From an uncultured bacterium (GTDB lineage Bacteria; Planctomycetota; Phycisphaerae; Phycisphaerales; UBA1924), in contig CAILKP010000049.1 in the NCBI GenBank assembly GCA_903834785.1, positions 1 through 64,000 on the forward strand: a DNA stretch of 64,000 nucleotides, written 5' to 3'. This document shows, in pieces, positions 17,303 to 26,700 of the stretch. The notes under the pieces were generated by a model that saw nothing but the letters and a program-made list of their open reading frames with translations, ran no database searches and was not told the origin of the DNA. Within the stretch, counting starts at the first letter, position 1. Each line of letters begins with the position of its first letter. The position numbers and the translations under genes are program-made.

Positions 17303-17719
17303 ATGGTGAAACGTCTGAAAGCTACCGCGTTCGCGTTAATCGAGCTCTTCCGTGATGTTCGGACTTGGAGATCCGCTCGCGCGACAGGTTTGTCTCACGA
17401 GAAAGACGTTCTCGTGATAAACGGGTGCCCGTTCACGCTTGAGTTTGTCATACTCGAGTCTTTTGTCGTCGGAAGCACTGTCGTTGTTTGGTTCGATCCT
17501 GGCCAAGCATTGTCGGTGATCGACGGCTTCAGGAACATCTGTGGGTATGACTTGCAGGGGCGATTGTTGTGGCGTTGCGAGCTTCCCGTATCGGAGTCGA
17601 TGGAAGCATGCGTGGGACTCATCAGCAAAGATCCGATCATTGCCTACACGTTCTGTGGTTACAGATGTCAGATCGATCACAAGACGGGCCGTATTGTTTG
17701 CAGAGAGTTCACAAAGTAA
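17303..17719 (+). CDS. Unknown small protein of lower GC content
   Basis: 138 residues, no recognised family. Beta-rich and aromatic: FTLEFVILESFVVGSTVVVWFDP, GYDLQGRLLWRCELP, GLISKDPIIAYTFCGYRCQIDHKTGRIVCREFTK. The W-x-YD-x-x-G-x-L-x-W and ID-x-x-TG-x-I pieces resemble a single propeller-like repeat seen in small orphan proteins near toxin-immunity loci. Its base composition is visibly less GC-rich than the cdaA-ybbR operon it follows by 33 bases, suggesting a recent insertion. No signal peptide. Confidence 0.6.
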   Translation: MVKRLKATAFALIELFRDVRTWRSARATGLSHEKDVLVINGCPFTLEFVILESFVVGSTVVVWFDPGQALSVIDGFRNICGYDLQGRLLWRCELPVSESMEACVGLISKDPIIAYTFCGYRCQIDHKTGRIVCREFTK

Positions 17720-17880
17720 CTGCTATGTTCTGCTGAGCCATGAACCCCGTCCGCAACGGCTGGGGTGCGAAAGCTCAAATGTGTCAACACTGCCACGCAC
17801 TGCTGCACGCGCAGGTCTGCCTCCGCCCGGGATAGATGTTCAGTGATCGCCATCCGCCGAGTTGGCGAACGCCGCTGCCG

Positions 17881-19029
17881 CTACTTCTCGATGACCTCAC
17901 CCTTGCCCTTGACGATCTTGCCGATGATGTGGACGCGCTCGCCGAGCTTTTCGAGCTGGGCTTTGACCGAGTCAGCGAAGCTGGGGCGGACGACGATGCA
18001 GTAGCCGATGCCCATGTTAAAGACGCGGCGCATCTCCAGTTCGTCGACGTTGCCGTGCTTCTGCAGGAACTTGAACACGGGCGGGACGGGCCAGTCCTTG
18101 GTGTCGACGACAGCATCGACCTTGGGGTGCAGGGCGCGGCAGAGGTTGCCGGCCATGCCCGAGCCGGTGATGTGGGCCATGCCGGTGACGACCTTCTTCT
18201 TGCGGTATGCCGCCAGCAGGCGGCTGACCGGCTTGACGTAGATGCGGGTGGGGGTCAGCAGGATCTCGCCGAGGGTGGGGAGTTTGAGCTCGGGAGCATC
18301 GGCGGCCTTCTTGGCGGGCTTGGCGGCCTTGCGGCGGCCCTTGGCCAGCAGGGGCGGGGGGAGCAGCTCGGGGTAGACCTTGGCCAGGTCAAGCTCGGCG
18401 GAATCGACGATCTTGCGGACCAGCGAGTAGCCGTTGCTGTGGATGCCGTCGCTGGAGAGGCCCAGGACAACATCGCCGACCTCGACGCGAAGCGGGTTGA
18501 CGGCGCGGTCAAGATCGACCACGCCGACGGCAAAACCGGCGAGGTCAAAGTCGCCCGGGGCGTAGAGGCCGGCCATTTCAGCGGTTTCGCCGCCGAGCAA
18601 TGCCGCACCGGACTGCTTGCAGCCCTCGACGATGCCGAGCATGAGCTGGTGGAGCATGGCCTTGTCGACCTTGGGCACGGCGATGTAGTCCAGGAAGAAC
18701 AGGGGCTCGGCACCCTGGACGATCATGTCGTTGACGTTCATGGCCACCAGGTCGATGCCAAGGGTGTCAAACTTGCGGCAGGCGATGGCGAGCTTGAGCT
18801 TGGTGCCCACACCGTCGGCGCAAGCCACCAGCACGGGGTGCTTGTAGTTGCGGGCGAAGATGCGCTCGTTGAAGTCGAGCCGGAAGAGACCGGCGAAGCC
18901 ACCTGGGTTCTCGATGACGCGCGGCCCGTAGGTGCGGCGCATCAGCGTGCCCAGCGACTCCGTGAAGGAGTCCTTTTCCTCGAGGTTGACACCGGAACTT
19001 GCGTACGTCAGGCCTTTGCTCGCTGCCAT
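17881..19029 (-). CDS. purM: Phosphoribosylformylglycinamidine cyclo-ligase (AIR synthetase)
   Basis: Fifth step of purine biosynthesis: ATP-dependent ring closure of FGAM to AIR. About 382 residues with LTYASSGVNLEEKDSF, GVGTKLKLA, the GIDLVAMNVNDMIVQGAEPLFFLDY block, LLGGETAEMAG, LGLSSDGIHSNGYSLVRK and a C-terminal AHITGSGMAGNLCRAL. An Ala/Lys-rich insert (AKGRRKAAKPAKKAADAPEL, about 235-255) interrupts the usual sequence. The ATG at 19029 (MAASKG) is preferred over 19047 because it gives the standard N terminus. Transcribed divergently from metK. Confidence 0.95.
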   Translation of the reverse strand: MAASKGLTYASSGVNLEEKDSFTESLGTLMRRTYGPRVIENPGGFAGLFRLDFNERIFARNYKHPVLVACADGVGTKLKLAIACRKFDTLGIDLVAMNVNDMIVQGAEPLFFLDYIAVPKVDKAMLHQLMLGIVEGCKQSGAALLGGETAEMAGLYAPGDFDLAGFAVGVVDLDRAVNPLRVEVGDVVLGLSSDGIHSNGYSLVRKIVDSAELDLAKVYPELLPPPLLAKGRRKAAKPAKKAADAPELKLPTLGEILLTPTRIYVKPVSRLLAAYRKKKVVTGMAHITGSGMAGNLCRALHPKVDAVVDTKDWPVPPVFKFLQKHGNVDELEMRRVFNMGIGYCIVVRPSFADSVKAQLEKLGERVHIIGKIVKGKGEVIEK

Positions 19030-19154
19030 GGTGCAGGATAGCGGCAAGGCGGCCGGGCTTCGATGCGCCCGAGCTTCCTGAAGGCGTGAAATTCACGGCG
19101 TGCGCATGCAACCGACAGGCCGCCCAGAGGTGCGGGGCGGGGTCCGGCCGGGCG

Positions 19155-19181
19155 TTGCGGGGCTCAGGGCCGGTCTAAACT
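19155..19181 (+). promoter_or_regulatory. Weak candidate promoter of metK
   Basis: TTGCGG (19155-19160) and TAAACT (19176-19181) with a short 15-base spacer. The string CTAAACTC recurs before guaA (47446-47453), which makes the -10 assignment more credible than the spacing alone suggests. Confidence 0.3.
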
Positions 19182-19291
19182 CGTCGCTTTCGCGTCCCGT
19201 TTTCCCTCTCTCCGAGCCTGCTGGAACCTGGCCGCCCGCATGGGCCAGAGTCCGGCCCGCCGGCTCGGCGTTTTTTCCGGAGTTAGTAATC

Positions 19292-20491
19292 ATGTCAAAC
19301 CGCCTGTTTACCTCAGAATCCGTTTCCATGGGTCACCCCGACAAGGTGGCCGACCAGATTTCCGACGCCGTGCTGGACGCGATGCTGGTCGACGATGCGA
19401 TGTCGCGCGTGGCCTGCGAGACGCTGTGCTGCACCGGCATGGTGGTGGTCGCCGGGGAGGTGACGACCAAGACGTACGTGAACATCCCGGACCTGGTCCG
19501 CGAGACGGTGCGGGAGATCGGCTACAACACTGGCGACATGCGCTTTGATGCGGACTCCTGCGGCGTGATGGTGGCGCTGAACAAGCAGTCGCCGCACATT
19601 GCCATGGGTGTGGACCGCGAGGGCGCGGGCGACCAGGGCATGATGTTCGGCTTTGCCTGCAAGGACACGCCGGAGCTGATGCCGGTGGCGATCCAGCTGT
19701 CTCACCAGCTCGTCGAGCGCCAGGCGCTGGTGCGCCGGACGGGCAAGATCAAGGGCCTGCGGCCGGATGCCAAGAGCCAGATCACCGTGGAGTACGACGC
19801 GCACGGCAAGCCCATTCGCATCGACACGGTGGTGCTCTCGACCCAGCACGGTCCGGAGTGGAACAGCAAGCAGCCGGCACTGAAGAAGGCGGTGATCGCG
19901 CAGATCATCAAGCCGGTGCTGGGCAAATGGTGGAACAGCAAGATCAAGGTGCACGTCAACCCGACGGGCTGCTTTGAGATCGGCGGCCCCCACGGCGACA
20001 CTGGCCTGACGGGCCGCAAGATCATCGTCGACACCTACGGCGGCATGGGCCGTCACGGCGGCGGCGCGTTCTCCGGCAAGGATCCGACGAAGGTGGATCG
20101 CTCGGCCGCGTACATGGCCCGGTACATCGCCAAGAACGTGGTGGCCGCCGGCCTGGCCGAGCGCTGCGAGATCCAGCTCTCCTACGCCATCGGCGTTGCC
20201 GAGCCGACGAGCGTGTACGTGGACTGCTTCGGTACCAGCACGGTGCCGGAGGCCCGAATCTCCAAGGCCATCTACGAGCTGTTCGCGCTGACGCCGCGCG
20301 GCATCATCGAGACGCTGAAGCTGCGGAACCCGATCTACTCGCCGACGGCGCGTCACGGGCACTTCGGCCGTAAGCCGTACACTGCGGCGTACACCAACCC
20401 CGCGACCGGGGAGACCAGCAAGAAGAAGTACGAGTTCTTCTCCTGGGAGAAGACCGACAAGGCCGATGCGCTCCGCAACGCGTGCAAGTGA
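19292..20491 (+). CDS. metK: S-adenosylmethionine synthetase
   Basis: Makes S-adenosylmethionine from ATP and methionine. 399 residues from the ATG at 19292, which has GGAG 9 bases upstream; the open frame to 19100 is not MetK-like. Landmarks are [22 protein letters not shown] with the catalytic His and Asp near residues 15 and 17, [12 protein letters not shown], the [20 protein letters not shown] region, [21 protein letters not shown] and the phosphate loop [16 protein letters not shown]. No recognisable SAM riboswitch was seen in the upstream 260 bases. Confidence 0.97.
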   Translation: MSNRLFTSESVSMGHPDKVADQISDAVLDAMLVDDAMSRVACETLCCTGMVVVAGEVTTKTYVNIPDLVRETVREIGYNTGDMRFDADSCGVMVALNKQSPHIAMGVDREGAGDQGMMFGFACKDTPELMPVAIQLSHQLVERQALVRRTGKIKGLRPDAKSQITVEYDAHGKPIRIDTVVLSTQHGPEWNSKQPALKKAVIAQIIKPVLGKWWNSKIKVHVNPTGCFEIGGPHGDTGLTGRKIIVDTYGGMGRHGGGAFSGKDPTKVDRSAAYMARYIAKNVVAAGLAERCEIQLSYAIGVAEPTSVYVDCFGTSTVPEARISKAIYELFALTPRGIIETLKLRNPIYSPTARHGHFGRKPYTAAYTNPATGETSKKKYEFFSWEKTDKADALRNACK

Positions 20492-20513
20492 TCGACGCTT
20501 GCGTGTGAATGAT

Positions 20514-20554
20514 CTGAACGGATCAGCGGACTATCGGATTTCCTGATCGTTCAG
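20514..20554. terminator. Hairpin just after metK
   Basis: CTGAACGGATCAG pairs with CTGATCGTTCAG over 12 bp with one bulged G and a 16-base loop, 23 bases after the metK stop. No T-run follows directly, so it may only stabilise the message end; the stronger terminator lies 30 bases further on. Confidence 0.45.
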
Positions 20555-20582
20555 TCGGCAAAGCGTGAATCTGTTTTTGCCC

Positions 20583-20617
20583 AAGCCCTGGCGAAATGCT
20601 GGGGTTTTCCCTTTTTG
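20583..20617 (+). terminator. Terminator between metK and ribD
   Basis: AAGCCCTGGC, loop GAAAT, GCTGGGGTTT: a 10-bp stem containing some G-T pairs, followed by TCCCTTTTT. It ends 20 bases before the ribD start, so it could also act as a ribD leader attenuator. Confidence 0.6.
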
Positions 20618-20636
20618 CAGTGTACGTTTGCTCCTC

Positions 20637-21854
20637 ATGAACGAACGCTGGACAAAGGCGATGCTGGACCTTGCCGCGGCACACGCGGTGCGTGCAACGG
20701 GCTGCGTAGAGCCGAACCCGCTGGTTGGCGCGGTGATTGTGCGCGAGGGCGCGAGCGGCAGCGGCGGTGAGGTGATCGCGATCGGGCATCATCGTGTGTT
20801 CGGTGGTGTACACGCGGAGGTTGATGCGATCTCGCGTGCGGCACAGCTTGGGCGTGATGTGCGCGGGTGCACGATGTACGTGACGCTGGAGCCATGCTCG
20901 CACACGGGCAAGCAGCCGCCGTGCACGGACGCGGTGATTGCCGCGGGCATCACGCGTGTGGTGTGCGCACGGCGGGATCCGAACCCGCTGGCATCGGGTG
21001 GTGCGGAGAAGTTGCGTGCCGCGGGGATTGCGGTGGAGTTCACGGAGGTCTCGCCGCGGGCGATCGAGCTTTCTGAGCCGTTTGTCGGGCGGCTGACCAG
21101 CAAGCTGCCGTGGGTGATTGCCAAGTGGGCGGCGACGATTGACGGGCGGCTGGCCACCAGCACCAGCGACAGCAAGTGGATCAGCGGGCCGCGGTCGCGG
21201 GCCAAGGTTCAGAAGCTGCGGAGCCGCGTGGACGCGATTGTCACGGGCATCGGCACGGTGCTGGTGGATGATCCGGAGCTGACGTGCCGGGACTATCCGT
21301 GGCGGCGGGGAGCGGCGGGAAGGGCTGGAGCGGCGAACTCGGGGACGGCGGAGCAGACCGGGCCGTTGCGTGTGGTGCTGGATGCCGGGCTGAAGCTGGC
21401 CAACCAGCGGCATGCGCGGCTGCTGACGACGCTGGATCAGGCTCCGCTGCTGGTGCTGACGGCGCCTGGCCAGGAGACGACGTCGCTGGCCAAGCGGCTG
21501 ACCGATGCGGGGGCATCGGTGGCGGCGGTGCCGCTGGCCGGTGACGGTTCACGCGGGCTGAGCTTTCGGGCGGCGATGGAGCATCTGCGGGCACAGCGCG
21601 GGGCATCGACCGTGCTGGTGGAAGCTGGGCCGACGCTGCTGGGCAGCGTGCTGCAGGGCGATGAGCAGGGTGCACTGGCTGATGAACTCCACGTGTTTAC
21701 CGGGCCGCTGGTCATCGGCCATGAGGACGCGATGACGCTGGCGGGGCGCCGGCCGGTGGACCGGCTTGGTGAGGCATCACGCTGGCGCGTGGTTGATGTG
21801 CGGCAGCTCGATGACGATGTGCGCGTCGTGTACCGGCGTGCCCGGGGCAATTAG
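20637..21854 (+). CDS. ribD: Bifunctional riboflavin biosynthesis deaminase/reductase
   Basis: Two consecutive riboflavin steps: deamination of the pyrimidine, then NADPH-dependent reduction of the ribosyl side chain. 405 residues. The N-terminal zinc deaminase has HAE (about 59-61) and PCSHTGKQPPC (Cys at about 87 and 96); the C-terminal reductase has PWVIAKWAATIDGRLATS, SKWISGPRSR, DAIVTGIGTVLVDDPELTCR and VLVEAGPTLLGSVL. The ATG at 20637 is the first that leaves a conserved N terminus. No other rib genes or FMN riboswitch motif are adjacent. Confidence 0.95.
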   Translation: MNERWTKAMLDLAAAHAVRATGCVEPNPLVGAVIVREGASGSGGEVIAIGHHRVFGGVHAEVDAISRAAQLGRDVRGCTMYVTLEPCSHTGKQPPCTDAVIAAGITRVVCARRDPNPLASGGAEKLRAAGIAVEFTEVSPRAIELSEPFVGRLTSKLPWVIAKWAATIDGRLATSTSDSKWISGPRSRAKVQKLRSRVDAIVTGIGTVLVDDPELTCRDYPWRRGAAGRAGAANSGTAEQTGPLRVVLDAGLKLANQRHARLLTTLDQAPLLVLTAPGQETTSLAKRLTDAGASVAAVPLAGDGSRGLSFRAAMEHLRAQRGASTVLVEAGPTLLGSVLQGDEQGALADELHVFTGPLVIGHEDAMTLAGRRPVDRLGEASRWRVVDVRQLDDDVRVVYRRARGN

Positions 21855-21856
21855 AA

Positions 21857-21878
21857 CAACCCCGCGAGAGCGGGGTTG
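21857..21878. terminator. Hairpin between convergent ribD and lipoprotein genes
   Basis: Perfect 9-bp stem CAACCCCGC / GCGGGGTTG with a GAGA tetraloop, 3 bases after the ribD stop. There is no T-run on the ribD side; it may serve as a stabilising or bidirectional end structure. Confidence 0.55.
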
Positions 21879-21944
21879 CTGTGTGGGCTGTTCAGCCGCT
21901 GGACGCGGGGGACGGCGCCGCCAAGGCGGATCCGTCATGCCGGA

Positions 21945-22130
21945 TTACCGATCGCCGCGATCGCCGGGGGCGATGTGGGCGAAGAACGGCTGGTCGAAGG
22001 ACGTCTCGGTGGCCTTCGTGTTCGCCGCGGTGCCGTTGTTGGCGGCGGTCTTGCCTGAGTTGTTGCAGCCGGCGACGAGGGCGACGGCCAGGGTGCAGAG
22101 AACGGTGCCGATGATGCGGGTGGACTTCAT
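21945..22130 (-). CDS. Small lipoprotein
   Basis: 61 residues from the ATG at 22130, which is preceded by CAGGAG. MKSTRIIGTVLCTLAVALVAGC is a textbook type II signal with the lipobox L-V-A-G-C, so the mature protein is only about 40 residues: an Asn/Ala/Thr-rich linker (NNSGKTAANNGTAANTK) and SFDQPFFAHIAPGDRGDR. Function unknown. The open frame upstream to 22223 lacks a signal peptide and is not preferred. Confidence 0.7.
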   Translation of the reverse strand: MKSTRIIGTVLCTLAVALVAGCNNSGKTAANNGTAANTKATETSFDQPFFAHIAPGDRGDR

Positions 22131-22384
22131 GGTCAAACTCCTGTAATCGTCGCGTCGACCTGACGCGGCTGAGTTCACAGAGTCGAGCCGTTTGCCAGCA
22201 GTCTTGAGCACACGGGTCGCCATTCTTTGTTAAGAAGATGACCCGATCGGGATATTCCGTAGACCCCAAAGTCACTGGCGGCGATGCAGGGCTGATCATG
22301 CCCGGAATACGGGATGTCTGTGGGATTGCGGCGACAGTTCTCGGAACCGTCGAGCGTTGATCGAAGATCTGAGCTTTCGCCGTT

Positions 22385-23653
22385 TCAGCTGACCGCCATG
22401 GAGGCGAGGGTTGCCGCGTAGGCCGGGCCCATCTCCACCTTGCGGCGGGCCATGACGGTGCGGGCGATGTCCAGGAACTTATCGGGACGGAAGAACTTGC
22501 TGCCGGGGGGCGTGGCATCGGTCACCCATGCGAAGGCCGGGGTGGTTCCGGTGACGGCCTGCCCGGCGGCCCACATGGCGCCGGTGTGCACGATGGAGCC
22601 GGTCATGATGCGTGTGCAGATGGCAAGTTTGACGTGGTCGCCGATGATGCAGCCCATGAACTGCTGGCCGGTGCGCTCATTGGAGCTTGACGGGGTCACC
22701 TTCATGATGACCTCGCCGTAGGTGTTGAGCAGGTTGCTGTTGGTGGTGCCGGCACCCAGGTTGGCCCACTGGCCGATGTAGCTGTCGCCCAGGTGGCCAT
22801 CGTGGGCCTTGTTGGCGCAGCCCTGGAAGATGCTGCCGCCGACTTCGCCGGCGACCTTGCAGTGCGGGCCGATGGCGGTGTTGGCCTTGATGATGGCGCG
22901 GTCCAGCACGGTGGAGCCGGCACCGATGATGACCGGGCCGATGAGCGTGCAGCCGGGGCGGATGACCGCGCCGGCGGCGATGTGGATGCCGCCGGATTCG
23001 CAGTCGAAGATGGTGCCGGGGTAGACCTTGGCAGCCGGGTCGATGGTCAGCGGGCGTGAGCCGATGACGGTGCAGGCAGGGACCGCAGAGAGGTTATCGT
23101 GGCCGATCTGGAGCATCGACAGATCGGTGCTGATGGCGGCATCACGGAAGTGGCGCACGTGCCAGGGGCGGCTCATCAGCGCGGGGCCGGGCATGGTGTC
23201 GGTGGTGAAGGTGCCGGGGGCGAGTGCGGAGGTATCGCCGGTGCGGGCGAGCGTGGCGGCCTGAGCCGCCGGGAGCATGGCGGCGACGATGTGGCCGGTA
23301 TCCTCCTCCAGCAGAACAGTGCCAACGGCAAGCCGGCGCAGCAGCGGCCAGGGCAGCGGGCAGCGCGAGTTGATGGCCAGCACGGGGGCTGCGGGATCGA
23401 CAGCGGCATCACCTGTCGGCAGGGCATCGACGGGCAGCGCGTGGCCATCGGCGGCGAGGCACTCGGCGGCCAGTGCTCGGAGGTCGTGCCGTACCGGGCT
23501 GACGAAGACCGCCAGCACGTGGAGGTCCAGCACGCGGGTGTGACGCTCCAGCGTGGTCAGGCCGCCGGTGCGGATGAGCACGCGGGGGCGGAGATCATCC
23601 AGCGGCGTGAGCAGACCGTGTGCATCATCGAAGAAGATCGCGGGCGTGGACAT
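22385..23653 (-). CDS. GlmU-like sugar nucleotidyltransferase with hexapeptide repeats
   Basis: 422 residues. The N-terminal 150 match the putative sugar nucleotidyl transferase family (NTP_transf_4-like): FFDDAHGLLTPLDDLRPRVLIRTGGLTTLERH, LAINSRCPLPWPLL. They lack the classic G-x-G-T-R-M pyrophosphorylase loop of GlmU. A left-handed beta-helix follows from about 215 (VYPGTIFDCESGGIHIAAGAVIRPGCTLIGPVIIG...), with a planctomycete/Bacteroidetes-type GSIFQGCANKAHDGHLGDSYIGQWANLGAGTTNSN block. Probably acts on a nucleotide- or acyl-linked sugar; the substrate is unknown. The ATG at 23653 is preferred. It lies 51 bases downstream of the giant Bat-region gene on the same strand. Confidence 0.82.
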   Translation of the reverse strand: MSTPAIFFDDAHGLLTPLDDLRPRVLIRTGGLTTLERHTRVLDLHVLAVFVSPVRHDLRALAAECLAADGHALPVDALPTGDAAVDPAAPVLAINSRCPLPWPLLRRLAVGTVLLEEDTGHIVAAMLPAAQAATLARTGDTSALAPGTFTTDTMPGPALMSRPWHVRHFRDAAISTDLSMLQIGHDNLSAVPACTVIGSRPLTIDPAAKVYPGTIFDCESGGIHIAAGAVIRPGCTLIGPVIIGAGSTVLDRAIIKANTAIGPHCKVAGEVGGSIFQGCANKAHDGHLGDSYIGQWANLGAGTTNSNLLNTYGEVIMKVTPSSSNERTGQQFMGCIIGDHVKLAICTRIMTGSIVHTGAMWAAGQAVTGTTPAFAWVTDATPPGSKFFRPDKFLDIARTVMARRKVEMGPAYAATLASMAVS

Positions 23654-23704
23654 AGCCGAGGATACGTGCGGCCAGCCGGGGTGGGCTGGCCGCACAACCG
23701 CGGC

Positions 23705-26700
23705 TTAACCGGCCTTGGTGATCCATGTCTGCAACGTGGAGGCGAGTTCCTGCTCGCTGACGCCGTCGGCGGCGGGGGCGAAGCTGCGCTGTTCGAGGTT
23801 CTTGATCTCGACGACCAGCGCGTCCTGGTCGGCCTTGGACAGCACGGCGCCGTTGAGGGACTGGATCTGGCGGAGGACGGCCAGGGTGGTGACCGGGCTG
23901 ACCTGCTGGGGCATGGCAAAGCGCGGGCCGACGGGGGCGGGCCGGCGTGCCGCGGCGCGGCGGGCCAGGAAGGTGACGATGCCGCCGATGGCCACCAGAC
24001 CGCCGAGGATGCCGGCGGCGGCGAGCAGCAGCCGGGTGGTGCGGCCTTCAACTGCCGCGAGGGTGACCTTGTCGCCGGGTTTGAGCACGACGACATCGGC
24101 ATCGCTGTATCGCTTGGTCTCCAGCTTGGCGGCGGCGAACTGGCCGACGAGGGTGGGGAACGAGAAGCTGGTCTCACCGATTGAGCCACCGGCAACACCG
24201 GCGAGCTCGCCGGTTCCGGTCTGACGCATGCGGACGGTCCAGGACCGCTCGCTGATGGGGATGACGCGGCCGAGTTTCTGCTGCAGCTCGGTGATGGTGA
24301 CGCCGCGGTCCTCGACCTTGACGACCTCCATGCCGGGCACGGAGGTCAGGTCGACGATCTTCTCGAGGTTGGGCAGCAGGCCTTCGGCCTTGGCACGCAC
24401 CTCCAGCAGGAGCTCGCCGGGCTTGAGGGCTTCCTTGAGGTCCTTGGCGTTGGGCGTGCCGCGGGCGAAGGCGCGGTCGTCGAGCACGATTTCCAGCGTC
24501 GGGTTGACGACGCGACGGTCGGGCAGCGTGGTCGCGCGGGCATCAACCAGCGTGGGCGTGCTGGCGATGGGCAGCAGCACGTTGCCGGTGGTGTCGCGGA
24601 AGTCCATCTCCATCGAGACGCTGGGGAGCTTGTCGGCGGCGGAGTCCTTGGCTTTGAGGACCATGTAGGCCAGGGCCGTCTGCTCCCAGCCCTCGCGCCC
24701 GCCGCTTTCGATGGGCATGGGCTTGACGTCGGGCTTGCTGAAGGTCACTGAGAGGACCTCGAAGCGGTCGCCCATGGCTTCGCGGAGCTTCTTTTCCAGG
24801 GCCTCGCGGCGGTCGATCTGCTCGCCGGTCTGCTGGTTCCAGTCCTGCGGGTTGAGGTAGCGACCGAAGCCGCCGGATTCGCGGCTGACGCTGACGGAAC
24901 TCCAGACGCTGAGCACGGCGCCGAAGGGCTCGCGGCCGATGTCGCTGGAGCCGTCGACCGCGAAGTTGAGCTGGACCTCCTTGGTCAGGTCGTCGTAGTA
25001 GCTCAGGATGGTGCGGATCTCGCGTGCCTGCGGGACATCGCCCAGCAGGGCCACGGCCTGGCGGGCGTAGCGGTGCTTGAGCTCGGGGTTCAGTTCGCTG
25101 AGTGCCTGCGTAGCAGCCTGCGCGAAGAGCTCGGTGTGCTGCTTGCGGACATCTGCCGGCAGTGAGGCGAGCGAGCCCTTGACCAGATCAAGCTGGCCGG
25201 CATCGGGCGCATCCTGACGGGTCATGAAGCCCAGGTCGCTGGCACCCAGTGAGCTGTTGAACCACTGGCTAAAGGGCCGTGCCGAGGGCTGGACCTTGCC
25301 GGCGGCCATCTGCTGGGTGTACAGGTCGGCGGCCTGCTGGTAGAGACCAAAGGCCTGCTTGCGGAGCTCGGCGTAGACGGCCGGGTCGCCCTTGCGGCCG
25401 TAGAGATACTCGGCCTTGTCGAAGTTCAAGTCGGCGCGGGTCTGCAGACCCTGCCAGGCGCTGCGGCGCTCATCATCGGTGCGTGCCGCGGCGGCATCCG
25501 GTGCCACCTTCATGGCCAGTTCGTAGCCGCGCATCACTTCCTTGGCCACTTCCTGCTCGGTGCGCTTGGTGCCCGCCTGCTGCTGGACCTGCTGAGAACG
25601 CCACATGCCGGCGAGGCGCTTGCGCATGCCGTCCGCCAGCTTGATGCGCATGTCGAAGCTGAGACGCTCCGGGTCGCCGAAGACGGCCATGATGTCTTCG
25701 TTGGTGTAGACCTCAGCGGTGGAGTGGCAGGCGGCGAAGGCATCAACCAGCGGGCCGGTGGGCAGCGGGCCGACCTTCATGGTCTCAAGTTCGGCGATGA
25801 CGTCGCGGAGCTTGGCCAGGTGGCGCATCTGCTGGGCGCGGGTCAGCGGGATGCCGCCCTGCTCGTTGCCGTAGCCGCCGCCGTAGAACATGCCGAAGCG
25901 GTTGTACCGCATGTTGCGGCCGTAGAACTGGCTGGGGTCGGTGTTGCCACGCTTGGTATAGGCGGGCCAGGCCTTAAGCAGCGCCTCGGCGAGTTTCAGG
26001 GCGCGGGCCTTGTCCTTCTCGGCCACGGGGCGGATGAGTTCCAGCACGCTGGTGACATCACCCGCGCTGCCCTGGGTCTGGGCGACCAGCAACTCAAGCT
26101 TGGCGGCCAGACCGGGATCGATGGCCAGGAGCCACTTGTCATCGGGCAGGAGCTTGTTGAGGTCCTCGGTGGGGATGGGCTGCAGGCGACCGCCGCGGCC
26201 GCTGCCATCGTCGTACTCGTCACCGTACCCGCCGTAGGGGTTGTATCCGCCGTAGGGGTTGGGGTTCGGCTGCTTGCCTGCGCTCTGACGCGAGACTTCG
26301 GCCTCGTCGAGGATGGCCTGCGTGAGCATGTTCAGGCCGCTCTGCCAGGCCATGATCTCTGGTGAGCCGGGGTTCTTGCCGGCCAGCAGGGCCTGACCGA
26401 GCCGTTGGACGATCTGCAACTGGCGGGTGCGGATCTCCGGCGGCGCGCTCATCTGCTTGAGCCGCAGGGCGCGGCCCTTGGCCTTCTGCAGGGCGTTCCA
26501 GGCCACATCGGTCTCGGTACCTGCGGCATCGACGAACAGCGACTTGAGGAACGCGTCACCAACGGGCTTGTCAACGATGGCCAGCAGCTTCATTGCTCCG
26601 CTGATGGCCGCGGTGCGCTGGGCGATGGTGGCGCGGGGGAGCTTGAGGACTTCAAGTGCGACGTCCCAGCCCTGAAGCTGGACGGCACGCTTCTCGGCAC

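Noticed and set aside
19048-19291. SAM riboswitch before metK
   Set aside because: No SAM-I, SAM-II or SAM-IV signature recognised; the GCCG/CGGC mini-hairpin before TTTTTT is too weak to call.
20492-20636. FMN riboswitch before ribD
   Set aside because: The conserved AGGATCTTCGGGGCAGGGTG-like core is absent.
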